A stretch of 64,000 nt of DNA from Thermus sp. LT1-2-5 (GCF_040363165.1 NZ_BSRG01000006.1:100144-164143); one strand, 5' to 3'; counted from the first letter of the stretch, positions 27,933 to 37,270 are shown. The notes: generated from the sequence alone by a model not told the origin. A program made the numbers and translations.

Positions 27933-29206
27933 AGCCCAAGGAGGTCCCGGAAAAAGCCCGGGTAGGAGATCTCCGCCCACTCCGGCTCCCAAACCCTAAC
28001 CCCCACGGGGAGGCCCGCCACGGCGAAGGCCATGGCGATGCGGTGGTCGTGGAAGGGCTCCACCTCCCCGCCGCGCACCCCACCGCCTTGGATCCTAAGC
28101 CAGTCCGGGCCCTCCTCCACCTCCACCCCCAAGGCCCTCAGGTTGTGAGCGATGGCCCGCACCCGGTCCGACTCTTTTACCCGGAGCTCGGAAAGGTTGG
28201 GGATGAAGGTCTCCCCTTCCGCCCAGGCGGCGGCGGCGGCCAGGATGGGCACCTCGTCCACCATGAGGGGGATGAGGGCGGGGTCCACGGAAACCCCCTT
28301 TAAGGGGCTATACCGGGCCCGGATGTAGCCCACGGGCTCCCCCGCCTCCCCCTCCAGGACCCGCCACTCCAGATCCGCCCCCATGTCCGAAAGGACCCGC
28401 AAAAGCCCGGTGCGGGTGGGGTTCAAGCCCACCCCCTCCACCACCACCTCCGAGCCAGGGGTGATGAGGGCCGCCACCAGGAAAAAGGCGGCGGAGGAAA
28501 AGTCCCCCGGCACCACCAGGTCCCGGGCGGGGAAAGGGTCCGTCCGGCGGGTCCGGACCCGGTTCCCCTCCACCCAAAGGGGCAGGCCAAAGTGGCGGAA
28601 AAGCCTTTCCGTGTGGTCCCGGGTGGGCAGGGGCTCCTCCACCTCCGTAACGCCCTCGGCAAAGAGGCCGGCGAGGAGGAGGGCGCTCTTCACCTGGGCG
28701 CTGGGCACGGGAAGGGTGTAGGGGATGCCCTGCAAGGGCGCCCCCCGCACCGCCAAGGGAGCCTTCTTTCCCCCTTCCCGCCCCTCCACCTTGGCCCCCA
28801 TGGCCCGTAAGGGCTCCACCACCCGCCCCATGGGGCGGCGGCGCAGGGAGGCGTCCCCGGTCAGGACGGCGAAAAGCCCCTCCTGCCCGGCCAGGATCCC
28901 CAGGACAAGGCGCATGAGCGTCCCGGCGTTGCCGCAGTCCAAGACGTCCTCGGGCTCCTTCAGGCGCAGGCCCCGGCCCCGCACCCGGAAGTGGGGGCCT
29001 TCCTCGGCAATCTCCGCCCCCAAGGCCTCGAGGACCCGGGCGGTGGAGAGGGTGTCCCCGGCCTTGAGGGGGTAAAGGAGCCTTCCCTCTCCCTCCGCTA
29101 GGGCGAGAAGCATGAGGCCGCGATGGGTCACGGACTTGTCCCCGGGCACCCTTAAGGCCCCCCGCAAGGGGCCCGAGGGCCTGAGGTCCAGGTGGGCGCG
29201 GTCCAT
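27917..29206 (-). CDS. aroA: 3-phosphoshikimate 1-carboxyvinyltransferase (EPSP synthase)
   Basis: A 429-residue EPSP synthase: [18 protein letters not shown] near residue 23 (Lys and Arg bind shikimate-3-phosphate/PEP), [19 protein letters not shown] near residue 89, [17 protein letters not shown] near residue 122 and [16 protein letters not shown] near residue 340. It catalyses the sixth step of the shikimate pathway. It leads the operon aroA-cmk-CDP-alcohol transferase-Nudix-SDR-nrnA, all closely spaced or overlapping. Confidence 0.96.
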   Translation of the reverse strand: MDRAHLDLRPSGPLRGALRVPGDKSVTHRGLMLLALAEGEGRLLYPLKAGDTLSTARVLEALGAEIAEEGPHFRVRGRGLRLKEPEDVLDCGNAGTLMRLVLGILAGQEGLFAVLTGDASLRRRPMGRVVEPLRAMGAKVEGREGGKKAPLAVRGAPLQGIPYTLPVPSAQVKSALLLAGLFAEGVTEVEEPLPTRDHTERLFRHFGLPLWVEGNRVRTRRTDPFPARDLVVPGDFSSAAFFLVAALITPGSEVVVEGVGLNPTRTGLLRVLSDMGADLEWRVLEGEAGEPVGYIRARYSPLKGVSVDPALIPLMVDEVPILAAAAAWAEGETFIPNLSELRVKESDRVRAIAHNLRALGVEVEEGPDWLRIQGGGVRGGEVEPFHDHRIAMAFAVAGLPVGVRVWEPEWAEISYPGFFRDLLGLCGAS

Positions 29207-29213
29207 GCCCCCT

Positions 29214-29243
29214 AGTGTTGGGCGGGAAGGGGCGTTCGGTCAA
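29214..29243 (-). promoter_or_regulatory. Promoter of the aroA operon
   Basis: Minus strand TTGACC (29243-29238), an 18-nt spacer and AACACT (29219-29214), then 7 nt to the aroA ATG. The -10 is weak in its first base, but the spacing fits the leaderless pattern. Confidence 0.45.
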
Positions 29244-29252
29244 GGGTGAGGC

Positions 29253-29281
29253 TTGGAAGATGGGAACGGGTTTCCTAGAAT
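29253..29281 (+). promoter_or_regulatory. Promoter of the MalT-like/SARP regulator
   Basis: TTGGAA (29253-29258), 17-nt spacer, TAGAAT (29276-29281). It places the transcript start only a few nt before ATG 29293, which decides that start over two upstream in-frame candidates. Confidence 0.65.
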
Positions 29282-29292
29282 GGGGGGCAAGC

Positions 29293-31902
29293 ATGGCCCT
29301 TTCCTGGCAAAGCCCGGTGTACTTGGAGCGGGGCCGCCTTTTGGACCGCTTGCCCGAGGAGGTGGGCTTTGTCCTCCACCTGCAGGCGCCGGCGGGCTTC
29401 GGCAAGAGCGTGTTGGCCGGGCAACTGGCGGCAAGGCTGGGGATGCGCACCCTGTGGGGAAGCGCCCTCTTGGGGGAGCCCCGAGTGCTTTTGGCCCGGG
29501 GCCTGGGCCTGCCCGAAGGCGCCCCCTGGGGGGCGGTCCTCGAGGCCCTCCGGCAGGCGCCCACCCTGGTGGTGCTGGAGGACCTCACGGGGGAGGAGAA
29601 CCTCTCCCCCCTCCTCCGCACCCTGCCCTGCCTCCTGGTCCTGGCCAGCCGCAAACCCCTACCCTACCCCGAGCTTCCCAAGCTCCTGGCCGAGGGGAGG
29701 CTGGTGCGCTTGGGGCCCGAGGACCTCGCCTTTACCCCCGAGGAGGCCCAAGCCCTTTTCGGGGGCCGGGAGGGGTGGGAGGAGGCCCACCGGGCCACGG
29801 GAGGGTGGCCCCTACCCCTTTTCCTCGCCGCCCTCACGGGGCGGCCCCCGGAGGCGGAGGCCCTTCTGCAGGGCCTAAGGGAAAGCCTGAGCGAGGCCGA
29901 GTTCAGAGAAGGGCTTCTCCTCGCCGCCCTTCCCGTCCTCCCCCAGGCCCACGCCACCCCCGCCACGGAAAGCCTCTTCCAAAAAGGCCTGTTGCGCCTC
30001 ACCCCCGAGGGCTTCCGCCTTCACGACCTCATGCGGGAGATGGCCCTAAGAAGCCTCCTCCCCGAGGTGCAGAAAGCGGTGCGGGAGGCGGGAACCCGGC
30101 TTCCCCCGGAGCTCCTTGCGGAGGCCTGCGCCGCCTCGGGGCTTAGGGAGGACCTCCTCGCCCTCCTGGAAAACCCCCTCCAGATCAACCTCCCGGCGGA
30201 GCGACTCCTGGCCTGGGAAGGGCTTTTGCGAACGGGGGGCGCCAGGGCCAGGCTACGCCTGGGGGAGGCGCTTTTGCAGTGCGGCAGGAAGGAGGGGTTT
30301 TCCCTTCTGGAAGGCCTTTTGCAGGAGGAACCGCAGATCGCCCTCATCGCCCTAGGGCACCTCGCCTACTACCTGGCCGAGCCCCGGCTGGGGAAGGACC
30401 TTTCCCGGGCCCGGGCCTACTTGGAGCGGGGCCTGGCCCTTTTAGACCGGGTATCGGGAGAGCTGGCGGGGCGCTTCCTCAACGACGTGGCCCGCGTGCC
30501 CTACGAGGAGGGAAAGCCCTTGGAGGCTGCGGGGCTTTTGGAGGAGGCCCTAAGGCGCCTTCCCCCCGGTAGCCCTTACCGCGCCGCCCCCCTCACCAAC
30601 CTGGCCTTCTTGCGCTTCGAGCTCCAAGGGGACCTCCTGGGGCGGATCGCCGCCCTCGAGGAGCTTGGGCTTTCCCCTAGCTACACCCACGCCAACCTCC
30701 CCGGCCACCTGCGGGACCTGGGGCGGCTCTACCTCCTCTTGGGGGAAAGGGAGCGGGCCCGGGCGTACCTGAAGCGGGCCAAGGAGGCTCCCGGGAACCC
30801 CTTGGCCGCCCTCGAGGCCGCCCTGCTCCTCGCCCACCTGGAGGGGGACGCCGAGGCCCTCGCCCGCCTCGTGGCCCAGGCGGAGCTCTGGGAAAACCCG
30901 TACCTGGTGGCCCGGGGCAGGGCGCTTCTGGCGGAGCTTCGGGGAGACCCAAGCCTGGTGGAGGGGCTAGAAGGGTTTTTCCCCAGGCTCACCCTGGCCC
31001 TCCTCAAGCGCGACCCAAGCCTCCTCCCCCCCTACCCCGAGGAGCGGGAGGAGCGGCTTTACTGGCACGCCGCCCGCTACCGCCTTATGGGAAAGGAAGA
31101 GGACCTGGACGCCCTCCTCAAGCTCACCCAGGTGGGGACCCGCATCCTCCCCGGCCTCCTCCCCCTCTCCCTCCTGCCGCGCCACCGCCCCGAGCTCGCC
31201 CGGGCCTACCCCCTGGAGGAGGTCCTGCGCCTGGGCCCCCGGGAAGCCATCCTCCTCCGCCACGGGGAGATCCCCCCCTTGCGGGTGGAGGTCCTGGGGC
31301 GGTTCCGCCTGGAGGGCCCCTTGGGCCCCGTGGCCCTCAAGGGCAAGGCCAAGGAGGTCTTCGCCCTCCTCCTCCTGGGCCTTCCCCGGGAGGAGGTGGC
31401 CTTCGCCCTCTGGCCCGACCTCTCCGAGGAGGCCGCCCTCAACAACCTCAACGTCTGGCTCGCTCGGCTCAGGAAGGTCCTGGAGCCCTGGGGGGTGCCC
31501 ACCTACCTCCTGGAGGCGGGCCTTTCCCGGGTGGAGGCAGACCTCTTCGCCCTAGAAAGGGCCTTGGCGGAGGGGAGGGCCGAGGAGGCGCTACGCCTTT
31601 ACCAAGAGCCCCTCTTCCCCGGCCTAGACCACCCCCTTCTGGACCGCAGGCGGGAGGAGGTCTTCCACCGGGTGCGGGCCCTTTTCCTCAAGCAGGGCGA
31701 GCCCCCTTACCTGGAGCGCCTCTTGGAGCTAGACCCCCTGGACGAGGAGGCCCTTACCCTCCTGGTGGAAACCTGCCTGAAGAGGGGGCAAAGGGCCCGG
31801 GCCCGGCGGTTTTTGGAAGCTTACCGCAAGCGGCTTTGGGAAGAGCTTGGGGAAGGGCCCTCTCCTAAGCTCCAGGACCTCTTTAGCCGCCTTTCGGGCT
31901 AG
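29293..31902 (+). CDS. Large MalT-like STAND ATPase regulator with C-terminal SARP/BTAD DNA-binding module
   Basis: An 869-residue protein. Residues 5-40 carry SPVYLERGRLLDRL and Walker A APAGFGKSVLAGQL, as in MalT/LuxR-type STAND ATPases; LVVLEDLTGEE is a Walker B-like strand. Winged-helix and superhelical TPR-like segments follow (residues 200-620). From ~residue 645, [14 protein letters not shown] opens an OmpR-type winged helix (LNNLNVWLARLRKVLEPWG) followed by a BTAD helical domain to the end. SARP modules are usually N-terminal; here it is at the C-terminus. The expected behaviour is ligand- and ATP-gated activation. Targets are unknown; the gene diverges from aroA and converges on manA with a 20-nt overlap. 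Confidence 0.8.
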   Translation: MALSWQSPVYLERGRLLDRLPEEVGFVLHLQAPAGFGKSVLAGQLAARLGMRTLWGSALLGEPRVLLARGLGLPEGAPWGAVLEALRQAPTLVVLEDLTGEENLSPLLRTLPCLLVLASRKPLPYPELPKLLAEGRLVRLGPEDLAFTPEEAQALFGGREGWEEAHRATGGWPLPLFLAALTGRPPEAEALLQGLRESLSEAEFREGLLLAALPVLPQAHATPATESLFQKGLLRLTPEGFRLHDLMREMALRSLLPEVQKAVREAGTRLPPELLAEACAASGLREDLLALLENPLQINLPAERLLAWEGLLRTGGARARLRLGEALLQCGRKEGFSLLEGLLQEEPQIALIALGHLAYYLAEPRLGKDLSRARAYLERGLALLDRVSGELAGRFLNDVARVPYEEGKPLEAAGLLEEALRRLPPGSPYRAAPLTNLAFLRFELQGDLLGRIAALEELGLSPSYTHANLPGHLRDLGRLYLLLGERERARAYLKRAKEAPGNPLAALEAALLLAHLEGDAEALARLVAQAELWENPYLVARGRALLAELRGDPSLVEGLEGFFPRLTLALLKRDPSLLPPYPEEREERLYWHAARYRLMGKEEDLDALLKLTQVGTRILPGLLPLSLLPRHRPELARAYPLEEVLRLGPREAILLRHGEIPPLRVEVLGRFRLEGPLGPVALKGKAKEVFALLLLGLPREEVAFALWPDLSEEAALNNLNVWLARLRKVLEPWGVPTYLLEAGLSRVEADLFALERALAEGRAEEALRLYQEPLFPGLDHPLLDRRREEVFHRVRALFLKQGEPPYLERLLELDPLDEEALTLLVETCLKRGQRARARRFLEAYRKRLWEELGEGPSPKLQDLFSRLSG

Positions 31903-32644
31903 CCCCGAGGAAGACTCCCTCCCCCTCCAAGGCGGCCTCCTCCCCCGCCGCCAGGAGGAGGGTGGCGGGGGGGCTCAGGGCCTCTTCCCCAAGCCGCGCC
32001 TCCCCCTCCAGGAGGGTGAGGACCAGGGGGGCGTCGGGGCGGAGGCAAAGCCGCCCCCGCAAGGGGTAGCGGAAGAGGTGGAAAAAGGGGGTGGCCAGGA
32101 GCCTTTCCCCTCCCTCCACGGGCTCAGAAGCCGCCTCGGGGATGGGGGTGGGCTCTAGAAGGGCCACCTCGAGAGCCTTCTCCAGGTGGAGCTCCCGGGG
32201 GCGGCCGTAATCGTACAGGCGGTAGGTGAGGTCCGAGGGGGTCTGGACCTCATAAACCCGCACCCCTGGCCCCAGGGCGTGGACCACCCCTGCGGGGAGG
32301 TAGACCACCTGGCCCCTTTCCACCCGCACCCGGTTTAGGACCTCGTCCAGGGTGCCCGCCTGCGCCTTTTCTGCCACCTCCTCCCGGGTCACGGGGCGGG
32401 AAAACCCGTAGACGATCTCCCCCGGCGCAAGCACGTACCAGGCCTCGTACTTGCCAGGCTTGCCCTCCAGCGGAAGGGCGTAGCCGTGGGGCGGGTGGAC
32501 CTGGACGGAAAGCCAGTCCACGGGGTCCAAAAGCTTCACCAAAAGGGGTTCCTCACAAAGCCAGACCTCGCCGATCCCCGGGCCATAGCCCAAGGCGCTT
32601 CCCCCCCAGATGCGGGCCACGGGTTTGGGCGGGCAGGGCCGCAT
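31883..32644 (-). CDS. manA: Mannose-6-phosphate isomerase, type I
   Basis: A 253-residue cupin-fold Zn isomerase: LSVQVHPPHGYALPLEGKPGKYEAWYVL provides Gln, His and Glu zinc ligands near residues 55-75, and VVYLPAGVVHALGPGVRVYEVQTPSDLTYRLYDYGR supplies the fourth His and substrate residues. It interconverts mannose-6-P and fructose-6-P. ATG 32644 rather than 32656 is chosen, because TATGCT stands 7 nt upstream of it and the longer start overlaps that hexamer. The gene shares a tiny divergent promoter region with a G6P-isomerase-like gene. Confidence 0.92.
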   Translation of the reverse strand: MRPCPPKPVARIWGGSALGYGPGIGEVWLCEEPLLVKLLDPVDWLSVQVHPPHGYALPLEGKPGKYEAWYVLAPGEIVYGFSRPVTREEVAEKAQAGTLDEVLNRVRVERGQVVYLPAGVVHALGPGVRVYEVQTPSDLTYRLYDYGRPRELHLEKALEVALLEPTPIPEAASEPVEGGERLLATPFFHLFRYPLRGRLCLRPDAPLVLTLLEGEARLGEEALSPPATLLLAAGEEAALEGEGVFLGASPKGG

Positions 32645-32650
32645 GGGGGT

Positions 32651-32657
32651 TAGCATA
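32651..32657. promoter_or_regulatory. Superimposed divergent -10 elements (manA / PGI-like)
   Basis: Plus strand TAGCAT (32651-32656) and minus strand TATGCT (32657-32652) share five base pairs. Each lies exactly 7 nt from its ATG (32664 and 32644). The two leaderless promoters cannot be occupied at once. Confidence 0.6.
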
Positions 32658-32663
32658 AGGGGT

Positions 32664-33536
32664 ATGCGCGACCTGGACCGCGAGGAAACCTATCTGGTGG
32701 ACCGCCAGGGGCTAGCCCTGGAGCTCAGGGACCTGGTGGGCTCCGGGCCCGTGCCCCAGGAGGCCTACCCCGCTCCCTACGCCGCCCTGGCCTACGGGGA
32801 GGCCCATTTCGCCGCCAAGGCCTTGGGCCTTCCCGACTGGACCGAAACCGGCACCCTCTTCCTCCTGGAAGGGGGCTACGACCTGGGGGAGGCGGCGGCC
32901 ATGGGGGTGTTGGCGGAGTCGGGGCAGGTCAGGGTGGTGCGGGTGGGCTTCCGCCCCGGGGTGGACGTCCACCTGCCCCCAAGCCCCTTGAGCCCCTACC
33001 GCTACCTGCGCTTCCTCCTCTTGGCCACGGGAGAGGAGGCGGCCCTAAGGGAGGTGGACGAGGCCCTTTTGGCGGAAAGGCGCCGCCTCACCCCCGAGAT
33101 CCCCCTGGAGGAAAACCCCGCCAAGTTCCTGGCCTACACCCTCTTGGAGCGGCTACCCCTCTTTTATAGCCCCTTCTTCCGCCCCCTGGAGGAGGCGGCG
33201 CAAAGCCTCTTCGCCCGCATCGGCAAAAGCCTCTCCCTCACCCCTCCCTTTAGCGCCCTGGAATTCTTCCTCACCGGCCTCGAGGCCCGCCACGAGCAAG
33301 GCGACCCCCTGGCGGCGGTCCTCCTGGGCGGAGGAGAAGCGGCCGGGCTCGCCAAGGAGATCCTGGAAACCCGGGTGGACGCCATCGCCGAGGTGCCTCC
33401 CCCAGAGGGAAGCCGCCTGGCCCAGGCCATGGCCCTCTGGTACCGCCTGGCCTGGACCGCCTACTACCTGGCCCTCCTCTACGGCGCCGACCCCTCGGAC
33501 CAGGAGGTTCTGGAAAGGCTTCGGGAGATCACCTGA
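32664..33536 (+). CDS. Glucose-6-phosphate isomerase-like protein (SIS-fold / PGI-PMI family)
   Basis: A 290-residue protein. Its length and sequence fit, from memory, a structurally solved T. thermophilus G6P-isomerase-like protein. The C-terminal half (NPAKFLAYTLLERLPLFYSPFF, ALEFFLTGLEARHEQGDPLAAVLLGGGE) resembles the bacterial/archaeal PGI-PMI C-terminal domain. An obvious SIS Ser/Thr phosphate loop is not clear in the N-terminal half, so activity is uncertain. Divergent from manA, which supports a role at glucose/mannose/fructose-6-P. Its stop overlaps the nfi start (TGATG). Confidence 0.68.
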   Translation: MRDLDREETYLVDRQGLALELRDLVGSGPVPQEAYPAPYAALAYGEAHFAAKALGLPDWTETGTLFLLEGGYDLGEAAAMGVLAESGQVRVVRVGFRPGVDVHLPPSPLSPYRYLRFLLLATGEEAALREVDEALLAERRRLTPEIPLEENPAKFLAYTLLERLPLFYSPFFRPLEEAAQSLFARIGKSLSLTPPFSALEFFLTGLEARHEQGDPLAAVLLGGGEAAGLAKEILETRVDAIAEVPPPEGSRLAQAMALWYRLAWTAYYLALLYGADPSDQEVLERLREIT

Positions 33537-34216
33537 TGGAGGTGCCGCCTTTCCCTAGGCCAGAGAGCCTCGAGGCGGCCATGGCCCTGCAGCGGGCGCT
33601 CCGCCAGCGGGTGGTCCTTTCCGGAAGCCTAGAGGGCAAAAAGCGCCTCGCCGCCCTGGACGCCTCCCACAAGCGGGGCAAACCTCTGGTGGCCGTGGCC
33701 CTCCTCTACCACCTGGAACAGGGCCCCTTGTTCGTGGGCAAAGGCCGGGTGCCGGAAGAGTCCCTTTTCCCCTACGTGCCTGGCTTCCTCTCCTTTCGCG
33801 AGGCCCCCGCCTACCTGGAGGCCCTCAAGGCCCTTCCCGAGCCCCCCGAGGTCCTCCTGGTGGACGGCCAGGGCATCGCCCACCCTCGGGGCCTGGGCAT
33901 CGCCAGCCACCTCGGGGTCCACCTGGACCTCCCCAGCATCGGCGTGGCCAAGAGCCTTCTTTTCGGCCGTCTGGAAGGGCCCTTGCCCCAAGAGGCGGGA
34001 AGCGCCGTGCGCCTCCTTGCCCCCGACGGCCGCCCCATCGGCTACGCCTACCGGAGCCGCACCGGGGTAAAGCCCCTTTACGTTTCCCCGGGCCACCGCG
34101 TGGGCCTGGAGGAGGCCTTGGCCTTCGTGAAGCGCCTGCCCACCCGCTTCCGCCTGCCCGAGCCCCTGCGCCTTGCCCACCTGGAGGCGGGCCGGGCCCT
34201 GGCCGCCTTAGACTAA
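33536..34216 (+). CDS. nfi: Endonuclease V (deoxyinosine-specific)
   Basis: A 226-residue EndoV: catalytic Asp in LAALDASHKRG near residue 43, YVPGFLSFREAPAYLEAL (the PYIP wedge-type region) near residue 80, VDGQGIAHPRGLGIASHLGV near residue 109 with the second Asp, and IGVAKSLL followed by the late GYAYRSRTGVKPLYVSPGH. It cleaves DNA at the second phosphate 3' to hypoxanthine, countering heat-driven adenine deamination. ATG overlaps the preceding stop by 1 nt. Confidence 0.95.
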   Translation: MEVPPFPRPESLEAAMALQRALRQRVVLSGSLEGKKRLAALDASHKRGKPLVAVALLYHLEQGPLFVGKGRVPEESLFPYVPGFLSFREAPAYLEALKALPEPPEVLLVDGQGIAHPRGLGIASHLGVHLDLPSIGVAKSLLFGRLEGPLPQEAGSAVRLLAPDGRPIGYAYRSRTGVKPLYVSPGHRVGLEEALAFVKRLPTRFRLPEPLRLAHLEAGRALAALD

Positions 34217-34220
34217 CCTC

Positions 34221-34856
34221 GTGGAAGCCGCAAAGCCTAACCCCGTCTACCGGGCCGCCTGGTACCTGGCCCGCTTCCTCCTGCACACCCTCTTCGGCTA
34301 CCGGGTGGAGGGAGCGGAACACGTGCCCCAGGAAGGCCCGGTGATCCTGGCCGCCAACCACCTCTCCATCCTGGACCCCATCGCCATCGGGGCCGGGGTG
34401 CAGCGCCCCGTGAGCTTCCTGGCCCGGGCCGACGTCTTCCGCCTCCCCCTGCTCGCCTGGCTCCTTCCCCACCTTTACGCCATCCCCGTGGAACGGGGGC
34501 AAAGCGACCTCTTCGCCATCAAAAGCGCCCTCCGCGCCCTGGAAAGGGGGATGGCCTTCGGCATTTTCCCCGAGGGCACCCGCAGCCGCACCGGCAAGCT
34601 CCAGCCCTTCAAGACCGGGGTGGCGGCCATCGCCCTGCGCACGGGAAGCCCCGTGGTGCCGGTGGCGGTGGTGGGCACCGACCGGGCCTGGCCCGTGGGC
34701 CGCAAGCTCTTCCGCCTGCGCCGGCCCATCCGGGTGGTCTACGGCAAGCCCATTTTCGTTCCAAGGGCGGAGCGGATTTCCCGCCAGGAGCTAGAAAACC
34801 TGACCCGGGAGATAGAGGCCAGGGTACGGGAACTTCTCCCCCCCGAGTACCGCTAG
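34221..34856 (+). CDS. plsC: 1-acyl-sn-glycerol-3-phosphate acyltransferase
   Basis: A 211-residue PlsC-type acyltransferase starting with GTG 4 nt after nfi. The catalytic NHLSILD (H-x4-D box) lies near residue 47, IPVERG near residue 90 and FPEGTRSRTGKLQPFKTGVAAIA near residue 115. An N-terminal hydrophobic helix (AAWYLARFLLHTLFGY) anchors it to the inner face of the membrane. It makes phosphatidic acid for membrane lipids. Confidence 0.92.
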   Translation: MEAAKPNPVYRAAWYLARFLLHTLFGYRVEGAEHVPQEGPVILAANHLSILDPIAIGAGVQRPVSFLARADVFRLPLLAWLLPHLYAIPVERGQSDLFAIKSALRALERGMAFGIFPEGTRSRTGKLQPFKTGVAAIALRTGSPVVPVAVVGTDRAWPVGRKLFRLRRPIRVVYGKPIFVPRAERISRQELENLTREIEARVRELLPPEYR

Positions 34857-34871
34857 AGCCAATGCTTCCGT

Positions 34872-34898
34872 TATCACACATTGCTATATATAGTGATA
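34872..34898. repeat. Inverted repeat upstream of the HU promoter
   Basis: TATCAC (34872-34877) and GTGATA (34893-34898) are perfect inverted copies 15 nt apart. They lie in the most AT-rich stretch of the area, 16 nt upstream of the HU -35. A protein-binding site is possible; a hairpin terminator is unlikely because the arms are short and there is no T-run. Confidence 0.4.
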
Positions 34899-34914
34899 GA
34901 AATAGGTCAGGCTA

Positions 34915-34944
34915 TTGCGCAAAAGCTTTCAGGCGTGATATAGT
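34915..34944 (+). promoter_or_regulatory. Promoter of the HU gene
   Basis: TTGCGC (34915-34920), 18-nt spacer, TATAGT (34939-34944), followed by an AAGGAGGTGA ribosome-binding site just before ATG 34979. Unlike many genes here, this one has a true leader. Confidence 0.7.
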
Positions 34945-34978
34945 CCCTGCGGAAGGGAAAAGAGGAAGGAGGTGAAGA

Positions 34979-35272
34979 ATGGCAGCAAAGAAAACGGTGA
35001 CCAAAGCGGATCTGGTGGACCAGGTGGCCTCCACCACGGGCCTCAAGAAGAAGGACGTGAAGGCGGCGGTGGACGCCTTCTTGGCCAAGGTGGAAGAGGC
35101 CCTCTCCGCCGGCAACAAGGTGCAGCTCACCGGCTTCGGCACCTTTGAGGTGCGCAAGCGGAAGGCCCGCACCGGCGTGAAGCCCGGCACCAAGGAGAAG
35201 ATCAAGATCCCCGCCACCCAGTACCCCGCCTTCAAGCCGGGGAAGGCCCTCAAGGAGAAGGTCAAGAAGTAG
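34979..35272 (+). CDS. hup: DNA-binding protein HU
   Basis: A 97-residue histone-like HU/IHF protein: TKADLVDQVASTTGLKKKDVKAAVDAF helical part, then VQLTGFGTFEVRKRKARTGVKPGTKEKIKIPATQYPAFKPGKALKEKV, the beta arm and C-terminal helix. The arm contains the conserved proline-bearing KIPAT segment. A short basic N-terminal extension (MAAKKTVT) precedes the usual start. HU bends and compacts chromosomal DNA. It is a single-gene unit with its own promoter and terminator. Confidence 0.97.
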   Translation: MAAKKTVTKADLVDQVASTTGLKKKDVKAAVDAFLAKVEEALSAGNKVQLTGFGTFEVRKRKARTGVKPGTKEKIKIPATQYPAFKPGKALKEKVKK

Positions 35273-35284
35273 GTATTCCCTTCC

Positions 35285-35311
35285 CCCAGGGGGCACAAGC
35301 CCCCTGGGTTT
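35285..35311 (+). terminator. Intrinsic terminator of HU
   Basis: A 9-bp perfect stem CCCAGGGGG / CCCCCTGGG with loop CACAAG is followed by TTTAT. The opposite strand lacks a T-run, so it acts mainly on HU. Confidence 0.8.
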
Positions 35312-35316
35312 ATCCT

Positions 35317-37194
35317 TTAGACCCCGCCCAAGGCCCCGCCCGGCTTGATCTTGGGCACCACCCGGGGCGCTTCCTTTTCCTCCCGCTCCTCGGGCTTATC
35401 CTCCTCCAAGGGAAGGCCCTCCACCACCCTTTGGAACTCCTCGGCAGTCAAGGTTTCCCGCTCCAGAAGGGTTTCCGCCACCCGCTCCAGGACCTCCCTC
35501 TTTTCCTCCAAGAGGCGCTTTACCCGGGCATACTGCTCCTCGATGAGGCGGCGCACCGCCTCGTCAATCCGCTTGGCGGTTTCCTCGGAGTACTGGCGCA
35601 CGTCGTACCCCCCGAGGTAGGTGTCCTCCCGCACCGCATAGGCCACGGGGCCGAACTCAGGGTGCATGCCCCATTCCGTGATCATGCGCCGGGCCAGCTC
35701 CGTGGCCTGACGGAAATCGTTCTCCGCCCCCGTGGTGACGTCCTCAAACACCAGCTCCTCCGCCGCCCGCCCCGCCAAGGCCACGGCGATCTGGTCCAGA
35801 AGCCGCTTCCTAGACCAGTGGAGCATGTCCTCGCGCCGGGGCATCATGAAGCCCAAGGCCCGCCCCCGGGGGACGATGGTCACCTTGTGCACCCCGTCGG
35901 CGTGTTCCAGGAAGTGGGCGGCCAAGGCGTGCCCCGCCTCGTGGTAGGCGGTGATCTGCCGGTCCCGGGGCGTGAGGACCAGGCTTTTCTTGGCCGGACC
36001 CATCATCACCCGGTCCGCCGCCTCCTCCAGGTCCTTCATGGTGATCTTCTTCCGCCCTTCCCGGGCGGCCAGCAGGGCGGCCTCGTTTAAGAGGTTCTCC
36101 AGGTCCGCCCCCACGAAGCCAGGGGTGCGTTTGGCCAAAAGGGCCAGGTCCACGTCCTCCGCCAAAGGCTTACCCCGGGCGTGGATGCGCAAAATCTGCT
36201 CCCGCCCTCGAACGTCCGGGGCGTCGATGGCCACTTGGCGGTCAAAGCGGCCCGGACGGAGAAGGGCGGGGTCTAGGACGTCGGGGCGGTTGGTGGCCGC
36301 CATCACGATAATGGTGGAGTCCTTCTCAAACCCATCCATCTCCACCAGGAGTTGGTTCAGGGTCTGTTCCCGCTCGTCGTTCCCGCCCCCAACCCCGGCC
36401 CCCCGCCGGCGGCCCACCGCATCGATTTCATCGATGAAGACGATGCAGGGGGCGTGGCGCTTGGCGGTTTCAAAGAGGTCCCGCACCCGGGCCGCCCCCA
36501 CCCCCACGAACATCTCCACGAAGTCGGAGCCCGAGGCGGTGATGAAGGGCACCTTGGCCTCCCCGGCCACCGCCCGGGCGATATGGGTCTTCCCCACCCC
36601 CGGAGGGCCCACCAGAAGCACCCCCTTGGGGATGCGGGCCCCCATCTCGTGGAAGCGGGCGGGGTTTTTCAAGAACTCCACAATCTCCTTGAGCTCCTCC
36701 TTGGCCTCCTCGGCCCCCGCCACGTCCTTGAAGGTCACCTTGGGGGCCTCGGTGAGCACCTTGGCCCGGCTTTTGGTGAAGCTAAAGGCGGAATCGGAAG
36801 GGCCGGCCCTGCCCGTGCGGGAAAAGTAAAAAAGCGCCCCGATGAGAAGGCCCACCAGCAACAGGGGCCAGAGGAAGCCCAGGGGGCTTTGCCCCTGAGG
36901 CGGCTCTACCCGCACGCTCACTCCCCGCCGGGTCCAGGACTCTAAGGTGGCGTTGTCGGGAGGGCTTGCGGCGTAGGTGGTGAAGGAGGACCCGTCCACC
37001 AAGGTGCCCTGGATGCGGGTGTCCCCGGCCCGCACCACCACCTCCTTGACCCGGCCCGCCTGCAGGTCCTCGAGGAAGGTGGTGTAGTTCACCGCCCCCC
37101 CACCGCCCCCCACCGTACCCGCCAGGCTGAAGGCCCAGGCCAAGAGGAGCAAGCCCAGGACGAAAACCAGGAAGTTCAACGGAAACCGGGACAT
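35317..37194 (-). CDS. ftsH: ATP-dependent membrane zinc protease FtsH
   Basis: A 625-residue FtsH: TM1 near residues 7-27, a ~75-residue external domain, TM2 ([18 protein letters not shown]), Walker [19 protein letters not shown], Walker [13 protein letters not shown], second-region-of-homology [21 protein letters not shown] and the zinc site HEAGHAL. It degrades unfolded membrane and regulatory proteins. ATG 37194 gives MSRFPLNF, close to the remembered 624-residue T. thermophilus protein. It is divergent from dnaK, which suits a heat-stress role. No clear promoter was identified. Confidence 0.97.
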   Translation of the reverse strand: MSRFPLNFLVFVLGLLLLAWAFSLAGTVGGGGGAVNYTTFLEDLQAGRVKEVVVRAGDTRIQGTLVDGSSFTTYAASPPDNATLESWTRRGVSVRVEPPQGQSPLGFLWPLLLVGLLIGALFYFSRTGRAGPSDSAFSFTKSRAKVLTEAPKVTFKDVAGAEEAKEELKEIVEFLKNPARFHEMGARIPKGVLLVGPPGVGKTHIARAVAGEAKVPFITASGSDFVEMFVGVGAARVRDLFETAKRHAPCIVFIDEIDAVGRRRGAGVGGGNDEREQTLNQLLVEMDGFEKDSTIIVMAATNRPDVLDPALLRPGRFDRQVAIDAPDVRGREQILRIHARGKPLAEDVDLALLAKRTPGFVGADLENLLNEAALLAAREGRKKITMKDLEEAADRVMMGPAKKSLVLTPRDRQITAYHEAGHALAAHFLEHADGVHKVTIVPRGRALGFMMPRREDMLHWSRKRLLDQIAVALAGRAAEELVFEDVTTGAENDFRQATELARRMITEWGMHPEFGPVAYAVREDTYLGGYDVRQYSEETAKRIDEAVRRLIEEQYARVKRLLEEKREVLERVAETLLERETLTAEEFQRVVEGLPLEEDKPEEREEKEAPRVVPKIKPGGALGGV

Positions 37195-37270
37195 GTCTTC
37201 TTCTAGGGTACACGCAAGGCCAGGCTTCAGGGTAGCCCGCGGCACCATGACATAACCTTGCTCAACTCTC

